A stretch of 64,000 nucleotides of DNA from Paramecium sonneborni (taxonomy: Eukaryota > Ciliophora > Oligohymenophorea > Peniculida > Parameciidae), in contig CAJJDN010000165.1 of NCBI GenBank assembly GCA_905182985.1, positions 97,709 through 161,708 of the forward strand, written 5' to 3'. The position numbers were made by a program, and so were the translations under genes. Under the pieces are notes generated by a model. It did no database searches and had not been told where the DNA came from. It saw nothing but the letters and a program-made list of their open reading frames with translations. Below, piece after piece: positions 11,588 to 23,903 of this stretch. Every line of letters starts with the position of its first letter. Position 1 is the stretch's first letter.

Positions 11588-13012
11588 TCAAAGTTTTGGT
11601 TATTTTGGCTGCATTTCATTAAGAAAATCACTATAAGTAATGTATTGTTATTGATTCCTATCAAATCTTCTCATTAATAATTCTCTATTTTTGTCATCCA
11701 GATAAACTCCATGATTTTCTAGAAAAGTTCTTAATTCTTTTTCAATAATAATTTGATTTGAAGTAATAACAGTAAATAAGGATTTGAGATTAAAATTAGG
11801 TCTTTGAGATAGTTTTTTTTTAACACATTCAATGGCAACTTCATTCTCAATTTCAGTTTTGATAACATTCTTTACTGCATTAAGTATTTCTTTATCAAGC
11901 TATCTAATATTAATTTTCTAATAATTGATTGGTTTGAATGCAGCTAAGAATTCTCTGATATTCCATTTACCATCTCTATCAATATCATATCGTTTCATCC
12001 ATAAATACAACTATGATTGAGTTGGATATATTTCCAACTCTTCTAAGGCTGCTTTAACATCTCCAGGAGCTAACTTACCAGTTTTATCTTAATCAAAAAA
12101 GGAAAATAGTTCTAAAAAATCATATTAAAGATAACCCAACTCTTCTTTTCTAAATTCATTTTCAAATTCTAATTCTGAAATTATTTTTAGGGCTTCAGCT
12201 AAATAATCCATATCATAACATTAAACTTTTTTTTATTATACTATCTTTTTATTTCTATCAATATGTTTAGCTACACTTTATTTAGCTCTCCTATTTGGGA
12301 ATTGATTTTAAACTTCTATCTATTTAATTGAAGTCACAGTAGATGTTGTTGTTGATTTTGAAGAGTGAACATTTCCATATTGAGCTTCTAGAGCTATTCT
12401 GAAATCTTCAAGATCTATTTAACTATCTCTATTTTAATCTAATCTTCTCATCAAGGCATTACAGTCTCTATTAACAAAGTGTTCTAATAGATCCATTTAA
12501 ATGAATCCAGAATTGAATTGATCAATAGTTTGAAAAGCCATCCTAATATCAAAATCTGGAGTTTAAATTAGATCCTATTTATAAGGTTGAATTTCATCAG
12601 CAATTTGAACTTCTTTGTAAAATATTCTACACACTCCATACTCTATTTCATAAGATATTTCTTTAGAGAAAGTTGGCTTTTGTGATACTAATTATCTTAA
12701 CTCGAGATTATTGGCTGGAAGGACTATTTATAAAAAATCACCATATGTAAGTCGATTATCACATTTCTATGAATACCATTTTATTATTGGAGTCACCTAT
12801 TCTAGCTGTACTATCAATCCATTTTATTGTAATAGATGATAAATCTCTTAGCAGCTTATATATCCATTATTGGAAATTTTCTTAAAAACTGAATAGGGTT
12901 CAAACTCTTCTTATGAACAGAGAATTTATCTAAGTGATTCAGAATGAATTTCAGACTCTTCTAATTTATTGAAGAGTTTAAGCAATTTTTTTTTGGTTTG
13001 GGAATTGAGCAT
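11588..13012 (-). CDS. EF-hand calcium-binding protein
   Basis: An intronless 474-residue frame (ATG 13012, TGA 11588-11590). At least four EF-hand loops are visible: DQNRDSQIDLED (192-203), DQDKTGKLAPGD (307-318), DIDRDGKWNIRE (343-354) and DRNQQQYITYSD (451-462). The second and third have good Ca2+-coordinating residues. The first ends in Asp instead of the usual Glu, and the fourth lacks acidic residues at positions 3 and 5. A further degenerate hand is possible near residue 170. A Ser/Thr/Lys-rich linker (about 215-260) separates the first hand from the second group. There is no kinase domain or membrane segment, so it is a calcium sensor or a cytoskeletal calmodulin-like protein rather than a CDPK. 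Ciliates have many such proteins and the exact role cannot be read from sequence. Confidence 0.88.
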
Positions 13013-13209
13013 TTGAAAATAATATTCGTTAAATGTATATATTAAATATTGGATAATTTGAAAAACAAAGTAAATCAAATTAAAACTATACTAAATAGTT
13101 TGTTTAAAAAACCATTTGAAGAGCCATCTTTTTGGAAATGTTATCTTAGTATTTTATTATAATACATTTATCTCATTTATTAAAACTTATGTATTAACAA
13201 AACTAAGTA
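13013..13209. promoter_or_regulatory. Divergent intergenic region (EF-hand / stomatin)
   Basis: Only 197 bases separate the start codons of the leftward EF-hand gene and the rightward stomatin gene, so both promoters must lie here or overlap the coding regions. No specific motif was identified; the call rests on position alone. Confidence 0.4.
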
Positions 13210-14147
13210 ATGTACCAATAGAATCCAAATTAACAAATTCCAGTTTAATAACATCGAGATTACAACATTCCTCCACCAGGTATTATGAAAATTGAATTGA
13301 ATTTAAGGATATAAGGCTCCAAGATATCCGAGAGAAGAGTTACCTGAAAATTAAGAGCAAAATTTAGATTTAGGTGGTTCATATTAAAGTTATCTATATA
13401 ATTGTGGAGAATGTTGTGGTAATTGTAAAGCAGTTTGTCCATGCAACCCATTTGTTGAATATCCTTATGTTCAAGTAGAATAGAGCTTTGTTGGTGTCTA
13501 TTTACGCTTTGGAAAGTATATAAAGACAGGTATGAATATGAAATAAGCAAGTTCAACCTGGATTAATATACATAAATCCATGTACTGACACAATTTAGAA
13601 AGTTGATTGTAAAGTTCAAATGATAGATTGTCCAAGATAATAAGTGATGACAAAAGATAATATATTAGTTAGTATTGATGCAACAGTTTACTATCGAATA
13701 GTAATTCCTAGAAGATCAATTTTTTACATAAATGATTTGCATTAGGCAGTCACTCAGTTGACATTAGCAACAATAAAAAGTATTGCAGGATCACATACTT
13801 TACAGGATCTTTTAGAGAAAAGAGCAGAGGTTTAATAGTAAATAGAAGCTTTTGTTGATGAACATGTGTGGGAATGGGGAATAGACATCGAGAATATGTT
13901 AATTAAAGATATTTAATTGAATGCAGATCTTTAGAATACCTTGTCAATGGCAGCAAAAGAATAAAGGGCTGCATAAGCAAAGGTGATTTCAGCATAGGGA
14001 GATGTACAATCAGCAAAATTGATGAGGTAAGCAGCTGAATTATTGGATTCGAAAGCAGCTATGCAAATTAGATATTTAGATACCATAACCACTTTAGGAT
14101 AGTAAGGATCAACAAAGGTTGTATTGCTTCCTACAGATTCTAAATGA
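13210..14147 (+). CDS. Stomatin/SPFH (band 7) family protein
   Basis: 295 residues after removal of two introns (13280-13307, 28 nt; 13530-13551, 22 nt). The SPFH domain starts near residue 80 (VQVEQSFVGVYLRFGKYIKTVQPGL) and carries typical segments: MTKDNILVSIDATVYYRI, TLQDLLEKRAEV, WGIDIENMLIKDI, and the helical AKEQRAAQAKVISAQGDVQSAK followed by AAELLDSKAAMQIRYLDTI. This is stomatin/SLP-type, a scaffold of membrane microdomains. The usual N-terminal hydrophobic hairpin is missing. In its place is a Pro/Gln-rich N-terminus and a Cys cluster (NCGECCGNCKAVCPCNPF, starting near residue 54), which could be S-acylated and anchor the protein; that is inference. Splicing is supported because it restores VQPG in frame. 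Stop is TGA 14145-14147. Confidence 0.93.
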
Positions 14148-14437
14148 TAATTATATATATTTGGTAATAATAGAAAATATTATTCCATAAAATATTGATC
14201 AAATATAAGGAAGTGCCATAGATGACGAAATATCGGATTGAGGAAGAGTCTTTAGGAAAGGAGAGAAATCAATAAGCAAGACAAAATTTGATGGATAATA
14301 GGATGGAGACAGACAATTTGCAGAATATAGAGAATCTTGTTTATAAAGAAATTATTATGGATTATGGAGGTGAGCAAATAGAGAAAATTAGATTTCAAAT
14401 AGATGATATGAATTTGGATTTATCAATATTAAAATTA

Positions 14438-17400
14438 ATGAAATCATACCTCTTAATAGCTATTTTCATCAGCTTAGGCATCTATTAAATTGTAGCTACA
14501 TCACAGACTACCTGTGGTTGTACGTAATTAACAAATCCAACTGATTGCTCTACATTACCAGGTTGTTCATGGAATACGACTAGTAGCTAATGCTTATTAG
14601 GAAATTGCGGATCATTCTCAAATAGGAACACCTGCTTACAGGCTTCTAATTATTGTGAATGGAACTTGGATTAGTTGATTTGTTAGAATTTTCAAACTTG
14701 TCAAGATTTAAATGTGACAGGTATGGCTAATATCACTAATACGACTACTTGGACAAATTAGTGTGTTCTATAGAATTCATAATGTTTAGGATACAACCCA
14801 TAGAATACTACTTGTGAAAGATTGAATTCAATTACATTATCATGTAATCAATTAGAGATTACTTATTGTAATGGCAATGTAGGATCTGATGGTGTTTGCT
14901 ATTGGAATTAAGCCACCACAAACTGTACTGCAGTAAATTCATGCTCATAAGTGAATACTTTATCATAAGTGAATGCTTAAAAATATTGTGAATTATTGAA
15001 CTAAAATAATTAAGCAATATGTTAATGGAATTCAAATTCTTCAACTTGTTAATCAATTACTAATTGCAACTAATTGACAGAAGATTAATGTAAATACTTC
15101 TTCACAAATACGAACTTTTCTTAAATGACTTCATGTATCTGGAATAATGGTGTATGCAGCAATACTACCATATCAAGTTTACCTGCACAAAATTGTATGA
15201 GTAGTACTGCTTACACCTACAGATGGTTTTCACCAGTCAATAATCCTAAAGTAGGAATCTGTACATCATGTAAACCTATACCAGTACCTATGGTGACTCT
15301 ATTTTCAAAAAGTTAATGTTCATGTTCATAGTATTAGAATCCATAGGATTGTAATTCATAGAGTTCAAGTTTAACATCATAGAATGGTCCATGTATTTGG
15401 ACTAATAATGCTTGTGTTTCGAATTCTTGTTCAAACATCAAGAATCAAAATGATTGTATAGTTGTTTAAAGTTGTTTTTGGAACTTTGGAGGTGGAGGAA
15501 GCTGTTAATAATAAAATAGTTGTTAAGACTTAACATATAAATATGATGGGGTTGGATGTGCAGCATAAAGTGTATATTGTCCAAATTTCTCAGGTGGATT
15601 CTGTGCTCCTTCAACAAATTTATAGTAATGTAACACTTAAGCTACATCTTAAACATGTAAAGCATATATTGGAAGTGATGGACTTTGCATATGGAGTAAA
15701 GACTCATGTGTTCCATTGAAATTTTGTAATCAAATTTTTGATTAAGCTTATTGTTCTGGCTAATCGAATATTTGTTATTGGAATGGTTTAGCTTGTGCAT
15801 AATTATCATGTTCAAACTTGTCTTAATAGAATTGCAAATATGTCATAACATCCTTCTAAGAGAGTTAATACTAATATTGTAAATGGAATGGTCAAGCTTG
15901 TGTAGATTCTTACTCAGGATTAGCATTAACCTCTTAAAATTGCGTTAGTAATACAGGTAATACTTTCAGATGGAGTACCAATAACACTGCTGTAGGAATG
16001 TGTGTTTCATGTGGCATAAATTAATTGGCAGTATAAACAGCTTCATCATGTTAATGTTCTTAATTATATTCCTAAGCTAATTGTAATAACACAGGATTTT
16101 GTACATACAACACTGATAATAATACTTGTACACCTGCAGAATGTAAATAATACACAAATTAGGTTACTTGCGCATCATTAAGTGGTTGTTATTGGAGTGG
16201 TTCTAGTTGTAAAACATTCACTGCCTGTAGTTAATTAACAAATGCAACCAATCAATTGGAATGCATCAGTATGAATAATTCATGCAAAGGATTTAGCAGT
16301 GGTTCATGTTAAACCAATCCTACTGGACTTTGTTCAGCCAATACTGTTTGTAATAATACAATTGGTACTGATGGACTTTGTTTCTTAAACTCAACTAATC
16401 AATGTGTTGGATTTTCATAATGTTCTTTAGCATCATCAATAACAACTGGAGCATCAATTTGTCAAAAATATTCATTTTCTTGTTCATGGAATGCTACAAA
16501 CAATACATGCTCTTAAATTACTTGTAACGATTTCAAAACATAACTCAATTGTAAATTCTATATACCAAATCCAATTTCTAATGAAATTATTCCATGTTCC
16601 TGGAATGCAACACAAGGTTGTGTAACAGCTAATGATATTTTAACATAATTGAATCCAACTACATGCGCAGCAAGTACTCATAATACTTATACTTGGATAA
16701 GTACTTAAGCTTCAGCTTCAGCAAATAAAGGATTATGTATCAGATGTTAAGAATAGGTAGCTCTACCTAATTCATGTGGTTGTTCACATTTGGGTTTAAC
16801 TGATTGTTCTTAAGCTTCAGATTGTTAGTGGACAAATAATTAATGCATAACCCTTGCATGTTCATAGATAGTTTAATAAACATTTTGTGCATCTCAACTC
16901 GGATGTGCTTGGATAAAGAATGCATGTTCTAGCTTTAATGGTTGCAACACTTTACTAGGTTCAACTTAAGCTGCTTGTATGTAATAAAATGCATTTTGTG
17001 TTGGTAGTAATGGAACCACTTGTACCAATACATACAATCCATGCGCTAGTAATTCATCAGAAACCTCATGCGTTACTGCTTTAGGTAGTGATGGAGCTTG
17101 CTATTGGAATTCTGCTTAATGTGTTGCTGTCTCCTCATGCACTCAACTTCCAGAATCAGCATGTAAATTAAGAACTAAATCTTGCTATTGGGCTGATAAT
17201 AGTTGTTAAACTTAAACTTGTAGCACTCTTTATTCATAATATCATTAATGTACTTACGTTGTTAGCTTATTATCTAACAAAAATGTATAATTTTGTTCTT
17301 TGGTAAATAATTTATGTATCTAAACAAAAGATCCATAAAATTTAAATAAATCAAATTGCTTCACTAGCTCCAATAGAACAGCTAGATGGGTTTCAAATAA

Positions 17401-19759
17401 GTCTGGTTCTTTAGGTGTTTGTCTTTCATGTAATGTATAAGCTGCAAACCTCATTCCAATTTAGAGTTCTCAACTATGCTAATGCTATTAATACATGACA
17501 TAAACTGAATGTAATGCAGCTTCAGTCCAATCATGTATATGGTAAAATACCTCAACTGGAACAACTAATCCTAAATATGCATGTGTCTAATAGGCTTGTA
17601 ATTTAATTACTTCATAATCACTTTGCGCTTTAAATACTAGTTGTTATTGGGATTACAATACTACAGCTTGTGCATCATTCACTACATGTAGTTCAATCAC
17701 TGGCTCAGATTTGACTGCTGCACTTTGTCTTAGCTATTCAGTTTAATGTAGAGGTTCAACCGGCAAAGCTTGTTCACCTAATCCTTAAGCTCTCTGCAGT
17801 TCATTAACAACCTAAGAATAATGCAACACTACTCCAGGATCTGATGGCGTTTGTCATTGGAACTCTACTGGTACAGGATCATGTAGTGTAATTACATCAT
17901 GTACTCAAATCACTAATCAAAAAAATTGCTAATATTTCAGCAATATTTGCCAATATGTTACATCAGGAACTACTTCTACATGCGAAGCACTTACTTGCTC
18001 TAGTTTCACAACTCCATCATTATGCAAATATGTAGTTAAATCATTTGCCACAGGTGAAATATAATAATGTCAATGGTCTGCCTAAACTTGCATTAATATG
18101 TAAACATCACAATCGTTAACTTCTTCTAATTGTTAATCCAATACAGGATTCACTTACAGATGGTATCCAACACTTAGCAACAGTGGTGATGGTTATTGTA
18201 CAAAATGCGCTATAAATACCTTATATGTCCCAGGATAATGTGCTTGCAGTTAACTAATTTAGCAACAAGATTGTTTATCAAATCTTTAATGTTCTTGGTC
18301 TACATCTCCAACTACTCCAAGTTGTTATAATAAACCTTGTAGTTAAATTCTTTAACAATCTGTTTGTAGTACCAATCCAAGATGTGCTTGGTCTGTTGCT
18401 ACATCAACATGTTAACCATTTTCTTAATGTGATGATCTATCAGGAATAAACTCTGGAGAATGTGCCAGTTATTCAATCTTTTGTGCAGCAACATCAACTA
18501 CCTTATCCAATTACGATTAGAAATTCAAATGTGCACCAACAGCAAACCAAAAATGTAGTAATGTTACACCTGCACCTACTGGAGCATCAACAAATTAATA
18601 ATTAAATTGTGAGAATACTTTTGTTTCTTCTAGTATTTGTTTATATAATTCTACTACTAAGTAATGTACATAGATAACAAGTTGCTCATAAATATTATCA
18701 TAATCAAAATGTTAACGACTTATTCATTCATGTTATTGGTAACCAGCATCAGGAACAACAGCAGCATAATGTACGAATGCTACTTGTCCAAATATTACAA
18801 ATCAATTAGATTGTACTTATGTTTCAAGTACTCTTTCAACTCCTTCAAAATCAAGCATTACTTAATGTTTTTGGTAACAAAATACAGGTTGTGTATCAGC
18901 TCAATAAGCTTCAATACCTTTAACAAACACTACTTGTTATTCTAATTCATTTATGATGTCAAGATGGATAACTACACAAGCAGGTGGTAAATGTGTGTAA
19001 TGCAACTAATATAGTGCAGGTAATGTTTTTAAACCAATATGTTCATGTTCTTCTTTGTCATAATCTGAATGTACTTATGCATCACCATAATGTACAGTAA
19101 ATGGAACTTCATGTGTAGAGTAACCATGTACAGGGTTATCTTAAAACTAATGTGCTATAAATTAAAAATGTATCTATCTTGGAGGTGCTTGTCAAAACTA
19201 TACTTCTACCAATACTTGTGGTAATATTACCTCTCCAAAATCAAATTATGATTGCGCACAATATTCAACTAATTGTCTATAATATAATGGCACAACTAGT
19301 ACATGTTCTAACCTTGATTGCAGCAAATTATCTACTAATGTTAGTTGCGCTTCCGTTGAATTTTGTTCTTGGACCAATGATAAATGCTAAACTATAAATA
19401 ATTGCAAATAGATTACTGATGTTGCTCTATGCAGTTTGTAAACCAACAGATGTTAATGGAGTGTTGTTTTCAATTCTTGCGTTACATAATCATGCAGCTC
19501 TTATACCTCTTAAGCTGATTGTACCTATGTCTACACCTCCTATTCCTAAGCAGATGTAGCTCTATGTTATTGGGATACCTTCTATAATGACTGTAGAAGT
19601 GCTTCACTATCATTATTATCAAACTTCACTTAGAATAACACAGCAACATGCTACGTGAATACAGGACATCTTTATCATTTAGATGAAGGTGAATGTACAA
19701 GATGCTTCTAAAACATTTTGAGTATTCTTCTTATCACAGTGCTCCTTTTATTCATTTGA
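14438..19759 (+). CDS. Giant Cys-rich secreted/surface protein (Paramecium surface-antigen-like)
   Basis: An intronless frame of 1,773 residues (ATG 14438, TGA 19757-19759). It begins with a signal peptide (MKSYLLIAIFISLGIYQIVA) and ends with a short cytosol-facing-type tail: a Cys pair (GECTRCF) and a terminal hydrophobic helix (NILSILLITVLLLFI), suited to a GPI signal or a membrane anchor. In between are many imperfect repeats of about 35-70 residues, rich in Cys, Asn, Thr and Ser, with recurring CYWN / CSWN / CIWN cores followed by xxxC. This periodic Cys and Trp pattern resembles the Cys-periodicity of Paramecium immobilization antigens (surface antigen domain). The domain assignment is by resemblance only. 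Many NxT/NxS sites fit glycosylation. An in-frame upstream ATG at 14222 would add 72 residues (see findings). It is not close in sequence to 34600-42065, but has the same overall design. Confidence 0.88.
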
Positions 19760-19971
19760 GAGTGATAACATTTAAATATCAAGTCATATTATTAAAATAA
19801 TTTAATTCTTCTATTCGTCTCTTTATCTTATACTTTTTTATTCCTCTTCTCTAAATTATTTTATTTAAATATTTTCATCAAATTTTTAAGTTTTATATTA
19901 AATTTGCTATTCCATTTTATATTAAATTTGCTATTCTATTTTATCTTCAATTATTTGCTTCCTCTTTAAAA

Positions 19972-20505
19972 ATGAAAAACCTTCATCAAAATACAACTTA
20001 AACCAACACCTTAATAGATCAACCTACCAATCCCTAAATATTCATTTAAAATACCCTCTCTAATGCACCCAATCAATTTACATTTTCAACTAATTAAAGT
20101 CAATCACATCAAATCTTTCTTAAAAAACAACCATAAATACTCTACTCATCAAAACCAATCAATAGAAAAACTAAAATTTTCAATCTCAATGAAGATTAAA
20201 AAATTTTAAGACTTGTTCTTCTTATTGGACCAAAATTTAAGAAAATTGCAAAATAAATACCTGGAAAATCCATAAATAATATCAAAAATAGATATTATAG
20301 AAATCTCAGATACAGATGGGATGAAATCTTAGGAAAGTAAATGAATTATTCTAATTTTAGTCAATATACTCATCTTAATTAATAATAAGAAAAACCAACT
20401 TTAGTGAGTTTAGTCACCAATTCATAATTACATCAAGAATTTACTAATATTTTAATCCCAATGTTTTCTAAAATTCAAAAGGTTATAGATAAATGTTTGC
20501 TTTGA
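19972..20505 (+). CDS. Small SANT/Myb-domain protein (paralogue of 9804-10395)
   Basis: An intronless 177-residue protein (ATG 19972, TGA 20503-20505). The N-terminal 60 residues are Gln/Asn/Ser/Thr-rich and probably disordered. A SANT/Myb domain lies at about residues 70-117 (NLNEDQKILRLVLLIGPKFK; third helix NNIKNRYYRNLRYRWDEILG). It aligns through the whole domain with the 9804-10395 protein, including DQKIL, LV L, GPKF, IKNRYY and LR RW, and then YS HLNQ. The C-terminal helix (about 140-177) is hydrophobic and may dimerise. A predicted nuclear DNA-binding protein. It lacks the long basic stretch of its paralogue, with only short basic pairs before the domain. It sits 212 bases downstream of the Cys-rich gene. 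Confidence 0.85.
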
Positions 20506-21267
20506 CTATAAGTTATTTTTGTTTGTTTTTTTTAAATAAGTCGTACCAAAATAAATGCGTTTTATCACTTGTAATTTAATAATTATTAAATAAAAAATGC
20601 AAAAAAAATCAACAGACTAAAAATTTATCATATAATTAAGAATTCTCAATGTCTTTCTGTCCCTCTTATGATATTTTCTAATCAAAAAACTTATCACAAC
20701 TTATTTTTAAATTAATGCTGGTATTTAAAAAAAAAATATTTTTTCAACAATTAATTTCAAGTAAGTCAAGATGAATATGCCTCTTTCATGTAAGTTTTTA
20801 TTCCTATATTAATATAAATCTTCCATTCTCTAATGCTTCTATAAAAAAAAACTTTTTTTTTGCATCATATGCAAATATTGATATCAATTCTTTATAATAT
20901 AAAAAAAAACTAAATGTTCAAAGTTAGAGAAATTTATAAATTGTTATTAGAATCTTTAAATGAATAATTTCTAATATCAGCAATTATACTTTTCATTCGC
21001 TTACTCTATAAATTAATTTTTGAATAAGATTAAATAAAAGATTAAATAATATTATTTTCTTTGAAGCTTTAATTTCTTTCATAAAGAAAATGAATAAATA
21101 TTTAGATTGTTTTCTTATAAATTTTTAAGACCTAAACCAATAATGCAATAAAACAAATTAAGTTTTGAGAATTGAAGCCAAACAATTCTTTGTAAAGTAA
21201 TTAGATTATGTAAAGTTGAATAAACTGAATGATAAAAGATATATGTTTTAAATATATGAATTGGTTT
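20506..21267. other. Convergent intergenic stretch, nothing recognised
   Basis: About 760 bases between the ends of the rightward SANT gene and the leftward coiled-coil gene. It consists of poly-A/T runs and AT-rich DNA with no protein-like frame, so it should be 3' flanking sequence for both. Confidence 0.5.
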
Positions 21268-23661
21268 TCATAGTCTTTTTAAACTTAGGAATCCTTCCCC
21301 TTTTCCTCCATTATAACTAACTTAGAGTCGAGCTCTATTTGGTAGAACAATAAAATCTTAAGCATTTAAACCTATAAGTAATTTCAGAATATGTACCTGT
21401 ATATTCAGATGTTTTCTTTTTTTAATCTAGGGTGGCAATATTCTCTCCATTTATAAGGACTGAGATATTTTATTTTTCTTTAGAGAAAAATGCATAAGCA
21501 ATGTGATAGACTCCAGGAGCAACAATTAAAATAGAACTTTTTCCTTTTTCCCAAACAAAATTCTCAGGTAAAGTATTTATAACTTCATATTCCCAAGGAA
21601 TTAAATGATTTTATGTATCTCCTGATCTCCATTAAAATCGTGCAACAATATTTTCTTAACAAAGTGATTCATAAATTTAGTTTTAACTTTTGAGATAATT
21701 AGATAAATCATCTGCTGAAACTTTGGTCTAAAGATCATTGTGTATAGCTTCAAATGCTTAATTAATTTCAGGAATATCTAATTGTAACAACTATAAATAA
21801 TACTTGCTTTTGTGTCTAAAATAGTAATCATATCTTAGATTCCAGCTTTAAGCATCATATCTTTTTATATTAAGTCTAATGTATATTTAGTTAATTAAAT
21901 ATGTTTTGTTAGATCCTTTTAATATGCTCTTTCATCTTAATCGATACATAATTTTTAGATAATGTTTTTTAATTCTTCGAAATCTTAATACAAGACTCTC
22001 TGTTTTAAAGTAATTTCCATTTAATTTAGTTATTATTCAAATTAAGAAACCTTTTTAGATACTATCTAAGAGACTTCTTATTTGATATTTTTAAAGCCAT
22101 CTTAACCAGAACCAGTTTTTTTGATTTCATTAACTCTTCTCTATAATTACTATTCAATTTATGCTTGTATGTGTTATTCATCTTCATACGATAATTATTT
22201 AGCCTTAACTTCACTGATTTCCTTGGTTTATAATATATAAATACTTTGTTCATCTACTGTACTTATCTCTACAATTATTTAAACACTTAATCAGATTTAA
22301 ATTCATCAAAATATTCCTACATTTAATCTACTTTTTATTATATATCCTTTTTTTATAATCTCATCGTATTAATTACTTTTTTGAGATCATCTAATTCTTC
22401 TCTCTTATCCTCATCCATTTATTTAATATTTTCTGATAGATTATATAATTCTTCTGTCAATTTTTCAGATAAATGTGTAGATTTCATAATTGTTGTCTAC
22501 ATCTATTCACTTGTAAATTATTTAGATTCTAAGATTTCATTCCTCAATCTATCAAGGTCTGATACAATTTCTTAAGAAAATTTATTAAATCTTTATGAAT
22601 ATCCATCTAATTCTCCCTAAATAGAATTAAGAGATTGAATATGTTTATCTAATTCTTTATTATCAGCTTTCTTATTTAATTGTTTTGTTACTCCATCAAC
22701 TTGTTATTTCATCTCTAATAGTAAATTATTATTTTCTTGTAGTTTAGATTCTACAATTGTTTTTAATTCTTATTGTTATTCTTTAATAACTTCGAATTGA
22801 TGTACTTCAGCCTTATTTTATAATGAATTGATCAAAATTGAGAAATCTTATCTATCAACTTTCACTTCTAAAATAGAAGCTATTTTATCAATTTAATCTA
22901 ATGAAGCCTTTTAATCCAGATTTTAAATTATTGGTTATAAGTCTTCAAGAGAAGAGTAATTTTATAAAATTTAATCTAATTCTTATTTACTAATTTTTTT
23001 ATTCACTGCTTATTAAACTTGATGTTTACTTGCCTTAGTCTCAAGTAATTCATTCATTTCTTATAAGTTTGCTTTAAGTTCAACTTATTGAGATAATTAT
23101 GAAAAATCTTTCATACTTGGAACTTATTGAAATTTCTTTGATATTTATGTTTATAATTCTTCTATTTTGTGTTTGATATTTTGCATTTCTCCTTTGAATT
23201 CTCCTGATTATTATTTTTCTAACAATTATTTCATTTCATCAACATCAATTTTACTAATAAAATAATAAGAAAAACAGTATACTTGCTTAACAAATATTAC
23301 ATATCTGCTTTTAATACATAATCTTTTAATAAAACTTAAGAATCTTCATAAGTAATTTTAGTATCAAGATTGGTTGCTATCTCTGCAATAGTTCTTGAAA
23401 TATCATTAATATTAGCTTTCAGTGCTAATCCTGAATGAAGTTCGTTTTTAGAAGCTCTTGTAGAAAGCTACTTCTCAATTTCTCTTATACTTTCTCCTTA
23501 TGATTTTACAACATCCGTTAAAGCCTTAAATGTCAATCTGATAATATCATTTATATTTTTCCATTCAGATTAAGACTATTGTTTACTTTGATGGATTCTA
23601 CCTGCAACAAATCTTCAACAATAGCTGTGCTATATGGATCATTATCTTCTCGATGATGCAT
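21268..23661 (-). CDS. Long coiled-coil protein with C-terminal C1q/TNF-like domain
   Basis: 754 residues after removal of five introns (23576-23601, 23254-23282, 22222-22244, 21778-21803, 21372-21396; 26, 29, 23, 26 and 25 nt). Every splice repairs the frame, and the total is divisible by three. Residues from about 25 to 600 are almost unbroken coiled coil (Glu, Lys, Gln, Leu heptads, with repeating motifs such as LQDKASLDQIDKI and KADNKELDKHI). The last 140 residues are a globular beta-rich domain: VARFQWRSGDTQNHLIPWEY, GVYHIAYAFFS, ISVLINGENIATL, FIVLPNRARLQVSYNGG, ending GFLSL. This pattern fits a C1q/TNF-like jelly roll, with the final strands typical of that fold. There is no signal peptide, so it is probably intracellular. 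A role in cilia or the cortex is plausible but not shown. Start ATG 23661; stop TGA 21268-21270. Confidence 0.85.
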
Positions 23662-23903
23662 CTTTTAATTTTGAATTTCGGTTGATAATTAAATATATTA
23701 AAATTTTCATATTACATGTTCTACATATAATCATAAATTAAAAATATACTACTATTATTTGCTAACCTTATTATCCTTAAAATGCAAAAACCTATTTAAT
23801 AAAAATTAAAATCTTTAATCACTTCTTATATTTATTATATTATTCTAAAAATCACAATAACAATTTAAATAATGTGATTCAAAATATTAATAATAATAGT
23901 AAT

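Noticed and set aside
18664..18945. 93-residue plus-strand frame in the Cys-rich gene
   Set aside because: It is an out-of-frame shadow; the Cys-rich frame runs through it without TGA.
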